A stretch of DNA of 64,000 bases from Ornithinibacillus salinisoli (GCF_042682545.1 NZ_JBHUHQ010000013.1), one strand, 5' to 3'; counted from the first letter of the stretch, positions 8,258-17,632 are shown. Notes: generated by a model not told the origin, from the letters alone. Program-made: numbers and translations.

Positions 8258-8331
8258 GCAGTCTATGTAAATTACTCAGTAAAATTCATTACTTGAATAA
8301 GCAACAAACTTTTAGAAAACAGTCTTTTTTT
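8258..8331 (+). repeat. Solo 3' tail of the dispersed repeat
   Basis: GCAGTCTATGTAAATTACTCA, spacer, AATAAGCAACAAACTTTTAG and AAAACAGTC followed by T. This matches the terminal part of the repeats at 21443-21520 and 49070-49146 without the rest of the element. It lies in the transcribed gap between the S-box terminator and the monooxygenase start. Confidence 0.7.
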
Positions 8332-8359
8332 ATAAAAATTGAGAAGAGGAGTGGAGAAA

Positions 8360-9400
8360 GTGAAGTATGGATTTTGGTTACCGATATTTGGTGGATGGCT
8401 ACGAAATGTTGAGTTCGAGGATATGCCTCCGACCTATGATTACGCAAAGAAGGTCATTCAATCAGCTGAGCAGTGGGGCTATGATACAACACTGATTGCT
8501 GAGTTATATTTAAATGATATAAAAGGACCAGAACAGGATTCACTTGAAGCATGGTCAACAGCTGCAGCGTTAGCAGCTGTAACAGAAAAAATTGAAATTA
8601 TGACTGCAGTAAGACCTGTATTCCATAATCCAGCAGTAACAGCGAAAATGGCTGCAAATATCGACCATATTAGTAATGGACGTTTTACATTAAATGTTGT
8701 TTCCGGCTGGTGGGAAGGGGAAGCGAAACAATACGGAGGCGATTTTACGGAGCATGATGAAAGGTATGATCGTACAACCGAATTTTTGGAGATTTTAAAG
8801 GGATTGTGGACTGAAGAGAACTTTACCTATCATGGTAAGTTCTATCAAGTAGAAAATACCGTACTGTCTCCAAAACCTGTTCAACGTCCTAACCCGGTTT
8901 TATACGCTGGCGGAGAGAGTGAAAAAGGAAAACAGGTTATCACATCACTTTGCGATGCCTATGTGATGCATGGCGGTACAGTTGAAGAAATAGAAGCGAA
9001 AATTACAGATATGAAAGAGAGAAGAAATAGAGTTGGGCATGAACCGTTACAATCTTTTGGTATGGCAGCTTATGTTATTTGTCGGGATTCAGAGGAAGAG
9101 GCCCAAGAAGAATTAAAGCGAATTACGACAGTAAAAGATACTAGTGGTTATGCTGGCTTTAAGGATTTTACATCTAAGTCTGAACTAGAACAACAAATTC
9201 AACTTCAGGATTATTCTGTATCGAACAGGGGATTGCGTCCAAATTTAATTGGAACACCTGAGCAAATTGCAAAGCAAATATTAGCTTATGAGCAAGCAGG
9301 CGTTGATTTACTATTACTCCAATGCTCACCACAACTGGAAGAGTTGGAACGTTTCGCAAATCAAGTCATGCCAAAAGTTGAAGAACTTCGTAACGAATAG
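8360..9400 (+). CDS. FMNH2-dependent LLM-class monooxygenase (SfnG/SsuD-like)
   Basis: Luciferase-like flavin monooxygenase of about 346 aa. The closest remembered family is dimethylsulfone/alkanesulfonate monooxygenase: NVVSGW, EHDERYDRTTEFLEILKGLW, LSPKPVQRPNPVLYAGGES and NLIGTPEQIA are at the family positions. Such enzymes use FMNH2 from a separate reductase to cleave C-S bonds and release sulfite. The SAM riboswitch upstream fits a role in scavenging organic sulfur. GTG 8360 is chosen because AGGAG lies 8 bases before it; a TTG at 8339 has no site. No sulfonate ABC transporter or flavin reductase is adjacent, so the substrate is inferred only as organosulfur. Forms an operon with the ATP-grasp gene 33 bases on. 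Confidence 0.85.
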   Translation: MKYGFWLPIFGGWLRNVEFEDMPPTYDYAKKVIQSAEQWGYDTTLIAELYLNDIKGPEQDSLEAWSTAAALAAVTEKIEIMTAVRPVFHNPAVTAKMAANIDHISNGRFTLNVVSGWWEGEAKQYGGDFTEHDERYDRTTEFLEILKGLWTEENFTYHGKFYQVENTVLSPKPVQRPNPVLYAGGESEKGKQVITSLCDAYVMHGGTVEEIEAKITDMKERRNRVGHEPLQSFGMAAYVICRDSEEEAQEELKRITTVKDTSGYAGFKDFTSKSELEQQIQLQDYSVSNRGLRPNLIGTPEQIAKQILAYEQAGVDLLLLQCSPQLEELERFANQVMPKVEELRNE

Positions 9401-9433
9401 ACAAACATACTAATCATAAAGGAGATAAGAGCC

Positions 9434-10384
9434 TTGCGTAAAATATATGTCATACACAAAAATAATGAATGGACAGAGCATCTATTGAAGAGATTGGAAG
9501 AATTACAACTTCCATATGAAGATTGGTTAGTAGATAAGGGAAATGTTGATCTTTCCTCGGCACCACCAGAAGGGATCTTTTATAGTAGGATGAGTGCTTC
9601 TTCACATACGAGAGGACATCGTTATTCACCAGAATTGACGAGTTCTATACTGGCATGGTTGGAGCAACATGATCGAATTGTAATTAATGGAAGTCGTGCA
9701 CTACAATTGGAAGTTAGTAAGGTATTACAATATGTAGAACTTGAAAAACAAGGTGTACAGACTCCGAAAACAATTGCAGCAGTTGGGAAAGAAAAAATAT
9801 TAAAAGCGGCTCAATCATTTGCAGGTAAAAAGTTTATCACAAAACACAATCGTGCAGGTAAAGGTCTTGGAGTTCAACTTTTTAACTCGATGGATGCATT
9901 TCAAGAGTATATTGATGGAGAAGGTTTTAACGAATCCGTTGATGGAATCACATTAATTCAGGAGTATATTGAGTCTCCAGATTCATTTATTACACGATGT
10001 GAATTTGTTGGTGGGAAGTTTGTTTACGCAGTACGTGTAGATACGTCAGAAGGTTTTGAATTATGTCCGGCAGATGCATGTACAATTGACGATTTATTTT
10101 GTTCCGTAGGTGAGCATTCGTCAACTCCATCTAAGTTTCAGATACAGGAAAATTTTGACCATCCTATCCTAGAAAAATATGAACGTGTCCTAGCTGCTAA
10201 TAATATTAAGATTGCTGGAATTGAGTTTACCCAAGACAAAAATGGTGAGATTTACACATATGATATTAATACAAATACGAATTATAATAGTGAAGCAGAA
10301 GCTATCAGTGGGAAATACGGTATGTTGGAAGTAGCGAATTATTTAGGAGAAGAGCTTAGTAAGCTGGAAGTGGTTAAAATATAG
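9434..10384 (+). CDS. ATP-grasp (RimK-like) ligase
   Basis: A 316-aa ATP-grasp enzyme expected to couple a carboxylate to an amine or thiol with ATP. The fold signature is seen as KKFITKHNRAGKGLGVQLF (ATP-binding loop), ITLIQEYIESPD (hinge) and IAGIEFTQDKNGEIYTYDIN with YDINTNTNYN for metal and phosphate binding. TTG 9434 lies 8 bases after AAGGAGAT. It follows the monooxygenase in the S-box operon and is followed by a terminator, so a linked role in sulfur-compound metabolism is inferred. The substrate is unknown; RimK/glutathione-type ligation is only a fold-level analogy. Confidence 0.8.
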   Translation: MRKIYVIHKNNEWTEHLLKRLEELQLPYEDWLVDKGNVDLSSAPPEGIFYSRMSASSHTRGHRYSPELTSSILAWLEQHDRIVINGSRALQLEVSKVLQYVELEKQGVQTPKTIAAVGKEKILKAAQSFAGKKFITKHNRAGKGLGVQLFNSMDAFQEYIDGEGFNESVDGITLIQEYIESPDSFITRCEFVGGKFVYAVRVDTSEGFELCPADACTIDDLFCSVGEHSSTPSKFQIQENFDHPILEKYERVLAANNIKIAGIEFTQDKNGEIYTYDINTNTNYNSEAEAISGKYGMLEVANYLGEELSKLEVVKI

Positions 10385-10414
10385 TTGCAATGATTGTACG
10401 AATAATAGCTGGAA

Positions 10415-10441
10415 AGCCTAGTTAACTCTAGGCTACTTTTC
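10415..10441. terminator. Bidirectional terminator
   Basis: AGCCTAG and CTAGGCT (10415-10434) form a perfect stem with a T-run to the right and some A to the left, between two convergent genes. Confidence 0.75.
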
Positions 10442-10454
10442 AATCGGATGCAAC

Positions 10455-10922
10455 TTACTCTAGAGCTTCCTTATATTTTTCATACCATTTTTTCCAGCTT
10501 TTCTCACGTGGTCCATAATCTGTGCCGTCTAAAAGTGCTTCGATGACATCTAGGCATACATGCCAACCTGCTAGATCTTTTGGGGTATGTTCCGTTAATT
10601 CATTAATTGTTTCTATGAGGGTTAATTCACAACCATTATCCTCCTCCATAAAATGAAAGCGAACACGATCCTTATCCCAATCGAACTCTAAAACAGCTTG
10701 ATGATCCAGTTCAGTTATCTTCATTTCTTCATATGTGCCATCGCCCATATCAAATAATATAGTTCCACCCTGACGAAGATCTTCTACGTGAAGTTCATCA
10801 AACCACTGTTGTAATTTACTATTGTCAGTAAACATCGCCCATACATTTGCAACTGGATGAGTTAGGTGTCGCTCATATGTTACAGAATATTTACTCCCAT
10901 TCTTATTAATTTGTGCCAGCAT
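10455..10922 (-). CDS. SRPBCC (AHSA1-type) protein
   Basis: A 155-aa helix-grip protein of the activator-of-Hsp90-ATPase-homologue class common in bacilli, usually single-domain ligand-binding proteins. Family-like positions are HLTHPVANVWAMFTDNSKLQQWF at the N-terminus, the ITELDHQAVLEFDWD strand and GWHVCLDVIEALLDG before the C-terminal helix. The start at 10922 is set by GGAGG at 10930-10934; an earlier in-frame codon at 10937 overlaps that site. Stand-alone, convergent with the ATP-grasp gene. Ligand unknown. Confidence 0.8.
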   Translation of the reverse strand: MLAQINKNGSKYSVTYERHLTHPVANVWAMFTDNSKLQQWFDELHVEDLRQGGTILFDMGDGTYEEMKITELDHQAVLEFDWDKDRVRFHFMEEDNGCELTLIETINELTEHTPKDLAGWHVCLDVIEALLDGTDYGPREKSWKKWYEKYKEALE

Positions 10923-11097
10923 GATATCAACCTCCATTATGTAGCCTTTAAAATAGTATACCTCTAATTACAATAATTTTCTAACATGTCCGGTTGGTGA
11001 GCTTAAAATGGGCTACCGTATAAGTCACCAATAGTTGATTGGATGAATAACTAGTTAAAGAGTAGTTTTTTACCCATTTCTAGAAGGAGTGAGATGA

Positions 11098-11958
11098 TTG
11101 TTTTATCATGTAAAAGAGTTACAGTATCGCGCAAAGCCTGACCGGCCAGATCCAGTATTCGCCAGGAAGCTTCAGGAAATCCTAGGTGGACAGTTTGGAG
11201 AGATCTCTGTAGCATTACAATATTTATTCCAAGGTTGGAGCACACGAGGTAATGGAAAATACAAAGATCTTTTAATGGATACAGGTACTGAAGAATTGGC
11301 ACATATTGAAATGTTAGCTACAATGATTGCTAGATTGCTTGATGGTGCACCAGACGTTGAATTAGAGGAAGCTGCAAAGAATCCAATTGTTGCTGCGATT
11401 CTAGGAGGATCTAATCCACAGCATACAATCGTATCTGGATTAGGTGCAATGCCAGCGGACTCAAATGGGAATAGATGGACAGCAGATTATATCATTGCTA
11501 GTGGCAATTTGCTAGCCGACTTCCGAGCTAATTTAAATGCTGAATCACAGGGAAGATTACAAGCCTGTCGATTGTATGAGCAAACCAATGACCGTGGTGT
11601 AAAAGATATGCTATCATGGTTAATTGCTAGAGATACGATGCATCAGAATCAGTGGTATGCAGCTTGTTTAGAGCTTGAGCAAAAAGAAAATATAGTTGTA
11701 CCAAGTACATTCCCTCGTGAGCTACAAAAAGAAGAAGTTGCTTACACATTATTTAACTATTCTGCTGGAAATGAAAGTGCATATGGTCGTTGGGCTAACG
11801 GGCCAAGTATTGATGGTTGTGGAATGTTTAATTTTGTGGAACATCCTGTACCGTATGGTAAGAAACCAAAACTTAAACCGGCACCACCATATATATTTGA
11901 TACACCACCAGAAGTGTTACGAACCTCTGATGATTTACCAGATCCAGATATGAAATAA
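11098..11958 (+). CDS. Manganese catalase
   Basis: Non-haem dimanganese catalase (286 aa) that removes H2O2 in the cytoplasm, also found in spore coats in bacilli. Metal ligands are at canonical places: Glu35 in GQFGEIS, Glu66 and His69 in TEELAHIE, then the Glu in NAESQGR and the His in DTMHQNQW. The C-terminal extension (FDTPPEVLRTSDDLPDPD) is usual for the Bacillus family. TTG 11098 lies 8 bases after AAGGAG; an ATG at 11094 is out of frame. Single gene with its own terminator. Manganese catalases accompany the spoVA2mob operon in some bacilli; here the two loci are 27 kb apart. Confidence 0.95.
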   Translation: MFYHVKELQYRAKPDRPDPVFARKLQEILGGQFGEISVALQYLFQGWSTRGNGKYKDLLMDTGTEELAHIEMLATMIARLLDGAPDVELEEAAKNPIVAAILGGSNPQHTIVSGLGAMPADSNGNRWTADYIIASGNLLADFRANLNAESQGRLQACRLYEQTNDRGVKDMLSWLIARDTMHQNQWYAACLELEQKENIVVPSTFPRELQKEEVAYTLFNYSAGNESAYGRWANGPSIDGCGMFNFVEHPVPYGKKPKLKPAPPYIFDTPPEVLRTSDDLPDPDMK

Positions 11959-11977
11959 TAGGGTGATAAAAAATGAG

Positions 11978-12003
11978 AGACTGTCAAATTTGGCAGTCTT
12001 TTG
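11978..12003 (+). terminator. Terminator after manganese catalase
   Basis: AGACTG TCAAATTTGG CAGTCT forms a near-perfect palindromic stem followed by a short T-run. Confidence 0.75.
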
Positions 12004-12021
12004 AAGTGCATATTTTAGAGG

Positions 12022-12079
12022 TGGCTGTCTTCTAAAAGCCTTTTTCCTATCTTAGTGAGTAATTTATGTAGACTACGAA
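12022..12079 (-). repeat. Solo 3' tail of the dispersed repeat
   Basis: Read on the minus strand: GTAGTCTACATAAATTACTC, then CTTTTAGAAGACAGCC, the same tail as at 8258 and 21443 but with a shorter, different spacer. The rest of the 11959-12333 gap holds the catalase terminator, a small GATCGATC...GATCGATC-type inverted repeat near 12092-12115, and a possible -10 (TATAAT, about 12243) before topB. No gene is seen. Confidence 0.55.
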
Positions 12080-12333
12080 GTAACGTTAAAAGATCGATCA
12101 CTTTGGTCGATCAATAGAGTATGAGACATCAAATGGATGAGAGAAAATAATAAATGGCTCATGCTGAAGTTACTTCACAATTTTCATCAAACAGAAACAA
12201 ACTACCCCAAAAGAGCCTTAGATTTAAAACTCGGAATATAGTATAATAATAATTACCTTCTCCTTTCCTTCCATACTACCAATCAAATTTTCTACATTCC
12301 AAATTCCAACTTTTTAATTGAAATGGGTGTTAT

Positions 12334-14493
12334 ATGATGAGACTTATAATTGCAGAAAAACCTTCCGTTGCCAAAAATATTGCGGATGCTTTATTAATCA
12401 AAAATAAACAAGACGGTTATTTTGAAGGACAACAATATGTTATTACTTGGGCTTTTGGCCATTTATTACAGTTGTTTGATGCGAAGGATTATGATACGAA
12501 GATGGCTAGGTGGAAGATGGACAACTTTCCATTTATCCCTGATAAATTCGAATATAAAGTCAAGAATGATCCTCGAAATAGAGGTAGATCGGACCGTGGT
12601 GCAGAAAAGCAGCTGAAAACAATCCATTATCTTATGAAACGACGTGATGTGGAGATGATTATTTCTGCATGTGACTATGATCGCGAAGGGCAGATTATCG
12701 GTGACAGTATTATATATAGAGCAAAATTGAATAAACCTGTATATCGTTTATTACTGAATGAATGGACGAAAGATGAAGTTCTTCATGGGCTTGAGAATAT
12801 GAAGCCAAATGAACAATTAAGACCTCTACAGGATGCAGGTGTTAGTAGACAGTGGGCGGATTGGGTAATCGGAATTAATCTTACCTCTGTAGCCACTTTG
12901 AAATATCAAAAAGGAAAAGGTAAGGCACTAAATATTGGTCGTGTACTTCTACCAACGCTAAAAATAATCTATGATCGAGATAAACAAATTGAACAATTTG
13001 TCCCTGAAGATTACTTTAAACTAAAGGCAGTATTCCAAACCGATGAAGGAAAAACATATGAAGGTACATATATAAAAGGAAAAGAGGAAAAGTTTAAGAA
13101 ACAGGATGAATTACTTCATTTACAACAACTTGTACAACAAAAACAAGCAACGGTGATTGATAAGAAAGTAGAGAAAAAGAAAGAATTTCCGCCATTTTTA
13201 TTTAATCTATCAAACTTGCAAGGATATATTACGAGTAAGTTTAAGGGGTGGACATCAGATAAAGTTTTAAAGGTAGCACAATCCTTATACGAGAAAAAGT
13301 TTATAACATATCCTAGAACCTCTAGTATTGCTCTTGAGGAAAGCTTAGTTGGAAAAACTGCCAAAGTTCTCAAAACTATTTCAGAGGATTTACCTTATAA
13401 AGATGAAATTAAATTTATGAAAACAAAACGAATATTTAATAATGCTAAAGTGGAAAGCCATAGTGCGATCATTCCAACTTATATGATACCGAAGCGTCTT
13501 ACAAAAGAAGAGCAAATTGTTTATACTGCCATAAAAAATCGTTTTATCATGCAGTTTATGCCGATTGCTCAACACGAGGAAACGAATGTAAAAACGAAAA
13601 TTAATAACCATGAAGTGACAGGATATTTTGTTTCCAAAGGTAGAGTGCAACTTGTTGATGGCTGGAAGAAGGTTGAAAATATACAATCGAAAGATGCATT
13701 ACTACCAGTTGTTCGAATCGATGAGCATGTTCATGTTCAAGATGCAGAAGTAACCAGTCATGTGACGAAGCCACCTAAACCTCATACAGAAAAAACACTT
13801 CTTCGTGTAATGGAAACGTGTGGAAAAAGTTTTCAAGAAGATGAAAAAGAAGAAATTATGGGAAGTATTTTAACCGGGTTTAGTATTGGTACACCAGCAA
13901 CTCGAGCAGAAACAATTAAAAAGCTAAAAGATGTTGGGTATATTACTACAAATAGCAAAAACGTAGTAACGACAGATTTGGGAAGAAAGTTAGTAGAAAC
14001 GTTCCCTGTGACAGATTTATTTGATCTTGAATTCACTGGTCGACTGGAAAAAACGTTATCGGAGATTCAAAAAGGAAAGGTACATAAAAGAGAATTTTTA
14101 CATTTGGTATTTAATTTTACGAATAATTCTGTCGGAACGATTAAAGAAGATCGTGATATCATTATTAATGAAGTTTCTGTAGCAAAAAGTATGACAAATG
14201 AAATTCTCGGAAAATGTCCTGCTTGTGAAGGTAACATTGTTGAAGGAAGTAAAGGGTATGGCTGTAGTAATTGGAAGAAAGGCTGTACGTTTGTTATTTG
14301 GAAAAATGATTTTTATTTACGGGCTCTTAAGAAACGACCTACCAAAACGATGGTGAAGGATTTACTAAAAAATAGACAAGCGTATGTAAAGGGACTTACT
14401 AGTAAACAAGGAAAGAAATTTAACGCATATCTCCAATATGAAAAAAATGAGCAAAATGACTATTATAGTTGGAAAATGGAATTTAAGAAATGA
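12334..14493 (+). CDS. topB: DNA topoisomerase III
   Basis: Type IA topoisomerase (719 aa; B. subtilis TopB is about 727) that decatenates and relaxes negatively supercoiled DNA. The Toprim domain is at the N-terminus (RLIIAEKPSVAKNIADALL, SACDYDREGQIIGDSI). The catalytic Tyr is about residue 326 in FITYPRTSS. RAETIKKLKDVGYI is typical of the clamp region. The C-terminus has a short zinc-ribbon-like segment, CPAC...CSNWKKGC, and no long zinc domain, as in Bacillus TopB. The ATG at 12334 or 12337 gives nearly the same protein. Single gene, convergent with uraA. Confidence 0.95.
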   Translation: MMRLIIAEKPSVAKNIADALLIKNKQDGYFEGQQYVITWAFGHLLQLFDAKDYDTKMARWKMDNFPFIPDKFEYKVKNDPRNRGRSDRGAEKQLKTIHYLMKRRDVEMIISACDYDREGQIIGDSIIYRAKLNKPVYRLLLNEWTKDEVLHGLENMKPNEQLRPLQDAGVSRQWADWVIGINLTSVATLKYQKGKGKALNIGRVLLPTLKIIYDRDKQIEQFVPEDYFKLKAVFQTDEGKTYEGTYIKGKEEKFKKQDELLHLQQLVQQKQATVIDKKVEKKKEFPPFLFNLSNLQGYITSKFKGWTSDKVLKVAQSLYEKKFITYPRTSSIALEESLVGKTAKVLKTISEDLPYKDEIKFMKTKRIFNNAKVESHSAIIPTYMIPKRLTKEEQIVYTAIKNRFIMQFMPIAQHEETNVKTKINNHEVTGYFVSKGRVQLVDGWKKVENIQSKDALLPVVRIDEHVHVQDAEVTSHVTKPPKPHTEKTLLRVMETCGKSFQEDEKEEIMGSILTGFSIGTPATRAETIKKLKDVGYITTNSKNVVTTDLGRKLVETFPVTDLFDLEFTGRLEKTLSEIQKGKVHKREFLHLVFNFTNNSVGTIKEDRDIIINEVSVAKSMTNEILGKCPACEGNIVEGSKGYGCSNWKKGCTFVIWKNDFYLRALKKRPTKTMVKDLLKNRQAYVKGLTSKQGKKFNAYLQYEKNEQNDYYSWKMEFKK

Positions 14494-14540
14494 GGCTGCT
14501 AATAGCAGACTCATTGTTAAATCATGAATCGAGACAAAGG

Positions 14541-14585
14541 AAAATAAAAATGGTGCCTAGATATGCTCTAGACACCATTCATTTT
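14541..14585. terminator. Bidirectional terminator between topB and uraA
   Basis: AATGGTGCCTAGA and TCTAGACACCATT form a strong stem. The A-rich left flank gives a T-run for the leftward uracil permease transcript. Confidence 0.8.
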
Positions 14586-14590
14586 CAGTA

Positions 14591-15874
14591 TTATTCATTT
14601 GATAACTTGAGGAGATCAAATAACTTAAATAATAAGCTTAATATAATTGCTACTATCGTTGCTAGTCCCATTCCAGTTAACGCAACTTCTTTAATTTGGA
14701 TGGTTGTACCACTAATTCCAATAACAAGTACAACACAAGTTAGAATTAAGTTTTGTGAACGACTGTAATCAACTTTCGCTTCTACTAGCATTCGGATACC
14801 ACTTGCTGCGATAATACCGAATAATAGTAAAGATATACCTCCCATTACTGCTGCAGGAATGGAAGAGATAAGCGCGGCAAGCTTACCTGAAAATGATAGA
14901 ATAATGGCAATTACTGCAGCACCACCAATAATCCAAGTTGAATATACACGTGTAATTGCTAAAACTCCGATATTTTCACCGTATGTTGTATTCGGTGTCG
15001 ATCCTATAAAACTAGAAAGAATCGTGGATAACCCGTTACCCATTAGTGAGCGATCAAGACCGGGATCCTTTGCCAAGTCCTTTTTAACAATATTACTTGT
15101 AACAAATAAGTGTCCGATATGCTCAGGTATTAAAACAAGGGCAGCTGGTAAAATAATAAATATGGAAGACCAATCGAACTTCAGTTGATAAAATTCAGGA
15201 GTAGAAACCCAAGCGGCTTCACCTACTGCATCAAAATCGACTAATCCAGTAAAATAGGCAATGACATATCCGGATACAATTCCGATTAAGATTGGAATAA
15301 TTTTAAAGAAACCACGTAATGTTACCCAACAAACAATTGTAATCGCTAGTGTTAATACGGAAACAATTACTACTTTTGGATCCATCGTCCATGTGGAATC
15401 AGCCCCATCTGGAGCAATTAATCCAGCCATTTCCGCTGCTACCGGTACTAGTTCAAGACCAATAACTGCTACGATAGCCCCCATTGCTGCAGGTGGGAAC
15501 ATCACATCGATCCAGCCAGTACCAGCGACTCGTACGATTAAACCAACCAATGTTAACACAATACCTACTGCAAGGAATCCACCTAGTACGTAACTATAAC
15601 CATCTCCACCGTTATGATGGCCTAATACAACTAAAACTGGGGAAATAAAAGCAAAGCTTGATCCTAAATAAGCAGGAATTTTTCCTTTGGTTATAAAAAT
15701 ATAAATTAACGTTCCAATACCATTCATTAATAAGATGGTGGCAGGGTTAACCCCAAATATAACAGGAACTAAAACAGTTGAGCCAAACATGGCGAATAAG
15801 TGCTGAAAACTTAATGGTAAACTTTGTAAAAAAGGTAAGCGTTGATCCACTTGAATCTCATCGTATTTTTCCAT
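14591..15874 (-). CDS. uraA: Uracil permease (NCS2/UraA family)
   Basis: Cytoplasmic-membrane uracil:proton symporter with about 14 hydrophobic segments over 427 aa. Typical UraA features are LQSLPLSFQHLFAMFGSTVL at the N-terminus, the LIPEHIGHLF motif with the substrate-binding Glu, and STPNTTYGENIGVLAITRVYS. The start is preceded by AAAGGGAGAG on the minus strand. It stands apart from other pyr genes but carries its own PyrR attenuator and promoter, so uptake should fall when UMP is plentiful. Confidence 0.93.
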   Translation of the reverse strand: MEKYDEIQVDQRLPFLQSLPLSFQHLFAMFGSTVLVPVIFGVNPATILLMNGIGTLIYIFITKGKIPAYLGSSFAFISPVLVVLGHHNGGDGYSYVLGGFLAVGIVLTLVGLIVRVAGTGWIDVMFPPAAMGAIVAVIGLELVPVAAEMAGLIAPDGADSTWTMDPKVVIVSVLTLAITIVCWVTLRGFFKIIPILIGIVSGYVIAYFTGLVDFDAVGEAAWVSTPEFYQLKFDWSSIFIILPAALVLIPEHIGHLFVTSNIVKKDLAKDPGLDRSLMGNGLSTILSSFIGSTPNTTYGENIGVLAITRVYSTWIIGGAAVIAIILSFSGKLAALISSIPAAVMGGISLLLFGIIAASGIRMLVEAKVDYSRSQNLILTCVVLVIGISGTTIQIKEVALTGMGLATIVAIILSLLFKLFDLLKLSNE

Positions 15875-15940
15875 TCTATTCTCTCCCTTTCATTAGTAGG
15901 TTCATCAGTTACCAGGTAAAAAGGAAGCTACAAAACTATC

Positions 15941-16066
15941 AAAAAAACACCTTGCCAAGAATCGGCAAGGTGTTTGCGTACATATAAAACAATAGGGCAA
16001 CATTTCCCCATTGGTTTTAATATTTACAGACCTATGTCTGTTCCACCTTGCCAGTCTCACGGGACT
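15941..16066 (-). promoter_or_regulatory. PyrR-dependent attenuator of uraA
   Basis: On the minus strand AGTCCCGTGAGACT (16066-16053) matches the PyrR-binding loop consensus, flanked by arms that include CTGGCAAGGTG. The terminator follows at 15974-15941: ACACCTTGCC and GGCAAGGTGT with a T-run. Upstream GGCAAGG can pair with CCTTGCC of the terminator, the expected antiterminator. PyrR with UMP should stabilise the first hairpin and so favour termination. Confidence 0.92.
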
Positions 16067-16097
16067 GAATTAAAGGTAACCGTATGAACTTAATTTG

Positions 16098-16126
16098 ATA
16101 TTACACATAATGGACTACCATGTCAA
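16098..16126 (-). promoter_or_regulatory. Promoter of uraA
   Basis: Minus strand TTGACA (16126-16121), 17-base spacer, TAATAT (16103-16098). It is well placed about 30 bases upstream of the PyrR-binding loop. Confidence 0.75.
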
Positions 16127-16192
16127 TATATATTTTAAATACTTGTAATAAATTACCTGCATAATACAACATTGGAAAGCTAAAATATAAAT

Positions 16193-17476
16193 ATGAAAAA
16201 ATATATATTAGTTTTAACGACACTGCTCGTATTCATGTTTCCAACTAATTCAAATGCAGATGAAATGGTCACGGTTAAACTAGTTAACTATGTTGGCAAT
16301 ACATCTGAACTCGATATTAAAATTGCAGGAGACTACTTCACATTTGACCCTACATTACAATTAAAAGAAGGAGTGAATTATACATTATCGGTGCAGCGAG
16401 GGTCACTTTATTTAAAGGAGGGGAAAGCGAAAAAACAAAAAATAAGTGGACCTTTTATTCTTATTCCAGCGTCAGAGAGTGAAGGACAACAAGTACACGT
16501 AAATGATCGTCCGTACTTAGGAGCGATGGAATTTACTATTGAAGAGGATAAATTTATTCGCCCGATTAACCAACTTCCACTAGAAGATTATTTAAAAGGT
16601 GTTGTTCCATTTGAAGTATTTTCGTCTTGGGGGATGGAGACATTAAAAGCACAAACCTTAGCAGCTAGAACGTATGCTGTTTCGAAAATAAATCAAATTA
16701 TTGACGATACGATAAGGTTTCAAGTTTATGGTGGATATTCTTGGGATGAAAGTACAACAAAAGCGGTCGAGGAAACGAAGGGTGAGGTGATTACATTTCA
16801 CAACCGCTTGATTGAAACGTTTTATTCGGCTAGCAATGGTGGAGTAACAGAAAATAATGCGAATGTATGGGGGGGGAATCCCTTAAAATATTTCCCGGTA
16901 AAAGAAGATCCATATGATCCAACTCATCCATGGGAATTTAAATTACATCAACTACAAATCGATTTGGATGAAATTATGTGGGATCTTCAAAATTGGTGGG
17001 AAAGCTTAGAGGAGAAGGATAAAGAAATCACACAATCGATGAGAAATTGGTTAAATAATAATGGGTACCCAGGTGAAATCAAAATCCTATCTATACCTAA
17101 ATTTGAATTATCTAACGAAACATTTGAATCTGGTCGAAGTGAGAAAGGTTCAATAACAATTGAGTTTATGCAGCGACTACTGGAAGGAACGGTTTTATTT
17201 CAAAAATTAGAGCTGAAGGATGTAAACTTAAATCGAATACGACCAATGATAGGGGGAACCATTTTCAAAAGTTACTTAATTGATTCATTGGAGGTAAATA
17301 AAGAACAGTATACAATGAAAGGTAGAGGGTATGGCCATGGTGTTGGTATGAGCCAATGGGGAGCACACTATATGGCGGAACAGGGGAAAAAATATAAAGA
17401 GATTGTTAACTATTATTACCCCGGAACTACGATCGTGGATATAGCCGATGAAGCAATTGTACGTCCAACGAATTAA
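16193..17476 (+). CDS. Secreted SpoIID/LytB-domain protein
   Basis: A 427-aa exported protein with signal peptide (KKYILVLTTLLVFMFPTNSNA, residues 2-22). The SpoIID/LytB domain covers about residues 105-330. Family markers are LPLEDYLKGVVPFEV, ETLKAQTLAARTYAV, YSASNGGVTENNANVWGG and the C-terminal GRGYGHGVGMSQWGAHYMA. SpoIID enzymes are lytic transglycosylases acting on denuded glycan. This paralogue is not beside spoIIQ or murAA, so it need not be the engulfment SpoIID; a LytB-like amidase-enhancer or germination role is possible. Single gene with terminator at 17482. Confidence 0.85.
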   Translation: MKKYILVLTTLLVFMFPTNSNADEMVTVKLVNYVGNTSELDIKIAGDYFTFDPTLQLKEGVNYTLSVQRGSLYLKEGKAKKQKISGPFILIPASESEGQQVHVNDRPYLGAMEFTIEEDKFIRPINQLPLEDYLKGVVPFEVFSSWGMETLKAQTLAARTYAVSKINQIIDDTIRFQVYGGYSWDESTTKAVEETKGEVITFHNRLIETFYSASNGGVTENNANVWGGNPLKYFPVKEDPYDPTHPWEFKLHQLQIDLDEIMWDLQNWWESLEEKDKEITQSMRNWLNNNGYPGEIKILSIPKFELSNETFESGRSEKGSITIEFMQRLLEGTVLFQKLELKDVNLNRIRPMIGGTIFKSYLIDSLEVNKEQYTMKGRGYGHGVGMSQWGAHYMAEQGKKYKEIVNYYYPGTTIVDIADEAIVRPTN

Positions 17477-17481
17477 TTAAA

Positions 17482-17508
17482 AGTCACCATTTGGTGGCTT
17501 TTTCTACT
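17482..17508 (+). terminator. Terminator after the SpoIID-like gene
   Basis: AGTCACCA and TGGTGGCT form a stem followed by TTTTT. Confidence 0.75.
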
Positions 17509-17632
17509 TTGTCTATAGCTAGGTAAAAAGTATTGTTCTTTGGTTGTAATTAGGAAATTAGTAATATTGACAAAAATAATAGAAATATTCAATCTAAAAT
17601 AAAATGATCGTGAAGAATGGGGGAGTGTAACA

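Noticed and set aside
15261..15593. 110-codon plus-strand frame opposite uraA
   Set aside because: Antisense shadow; Thr/Pro/Ile-rich translation typical of a reversed membrane-protein gene.
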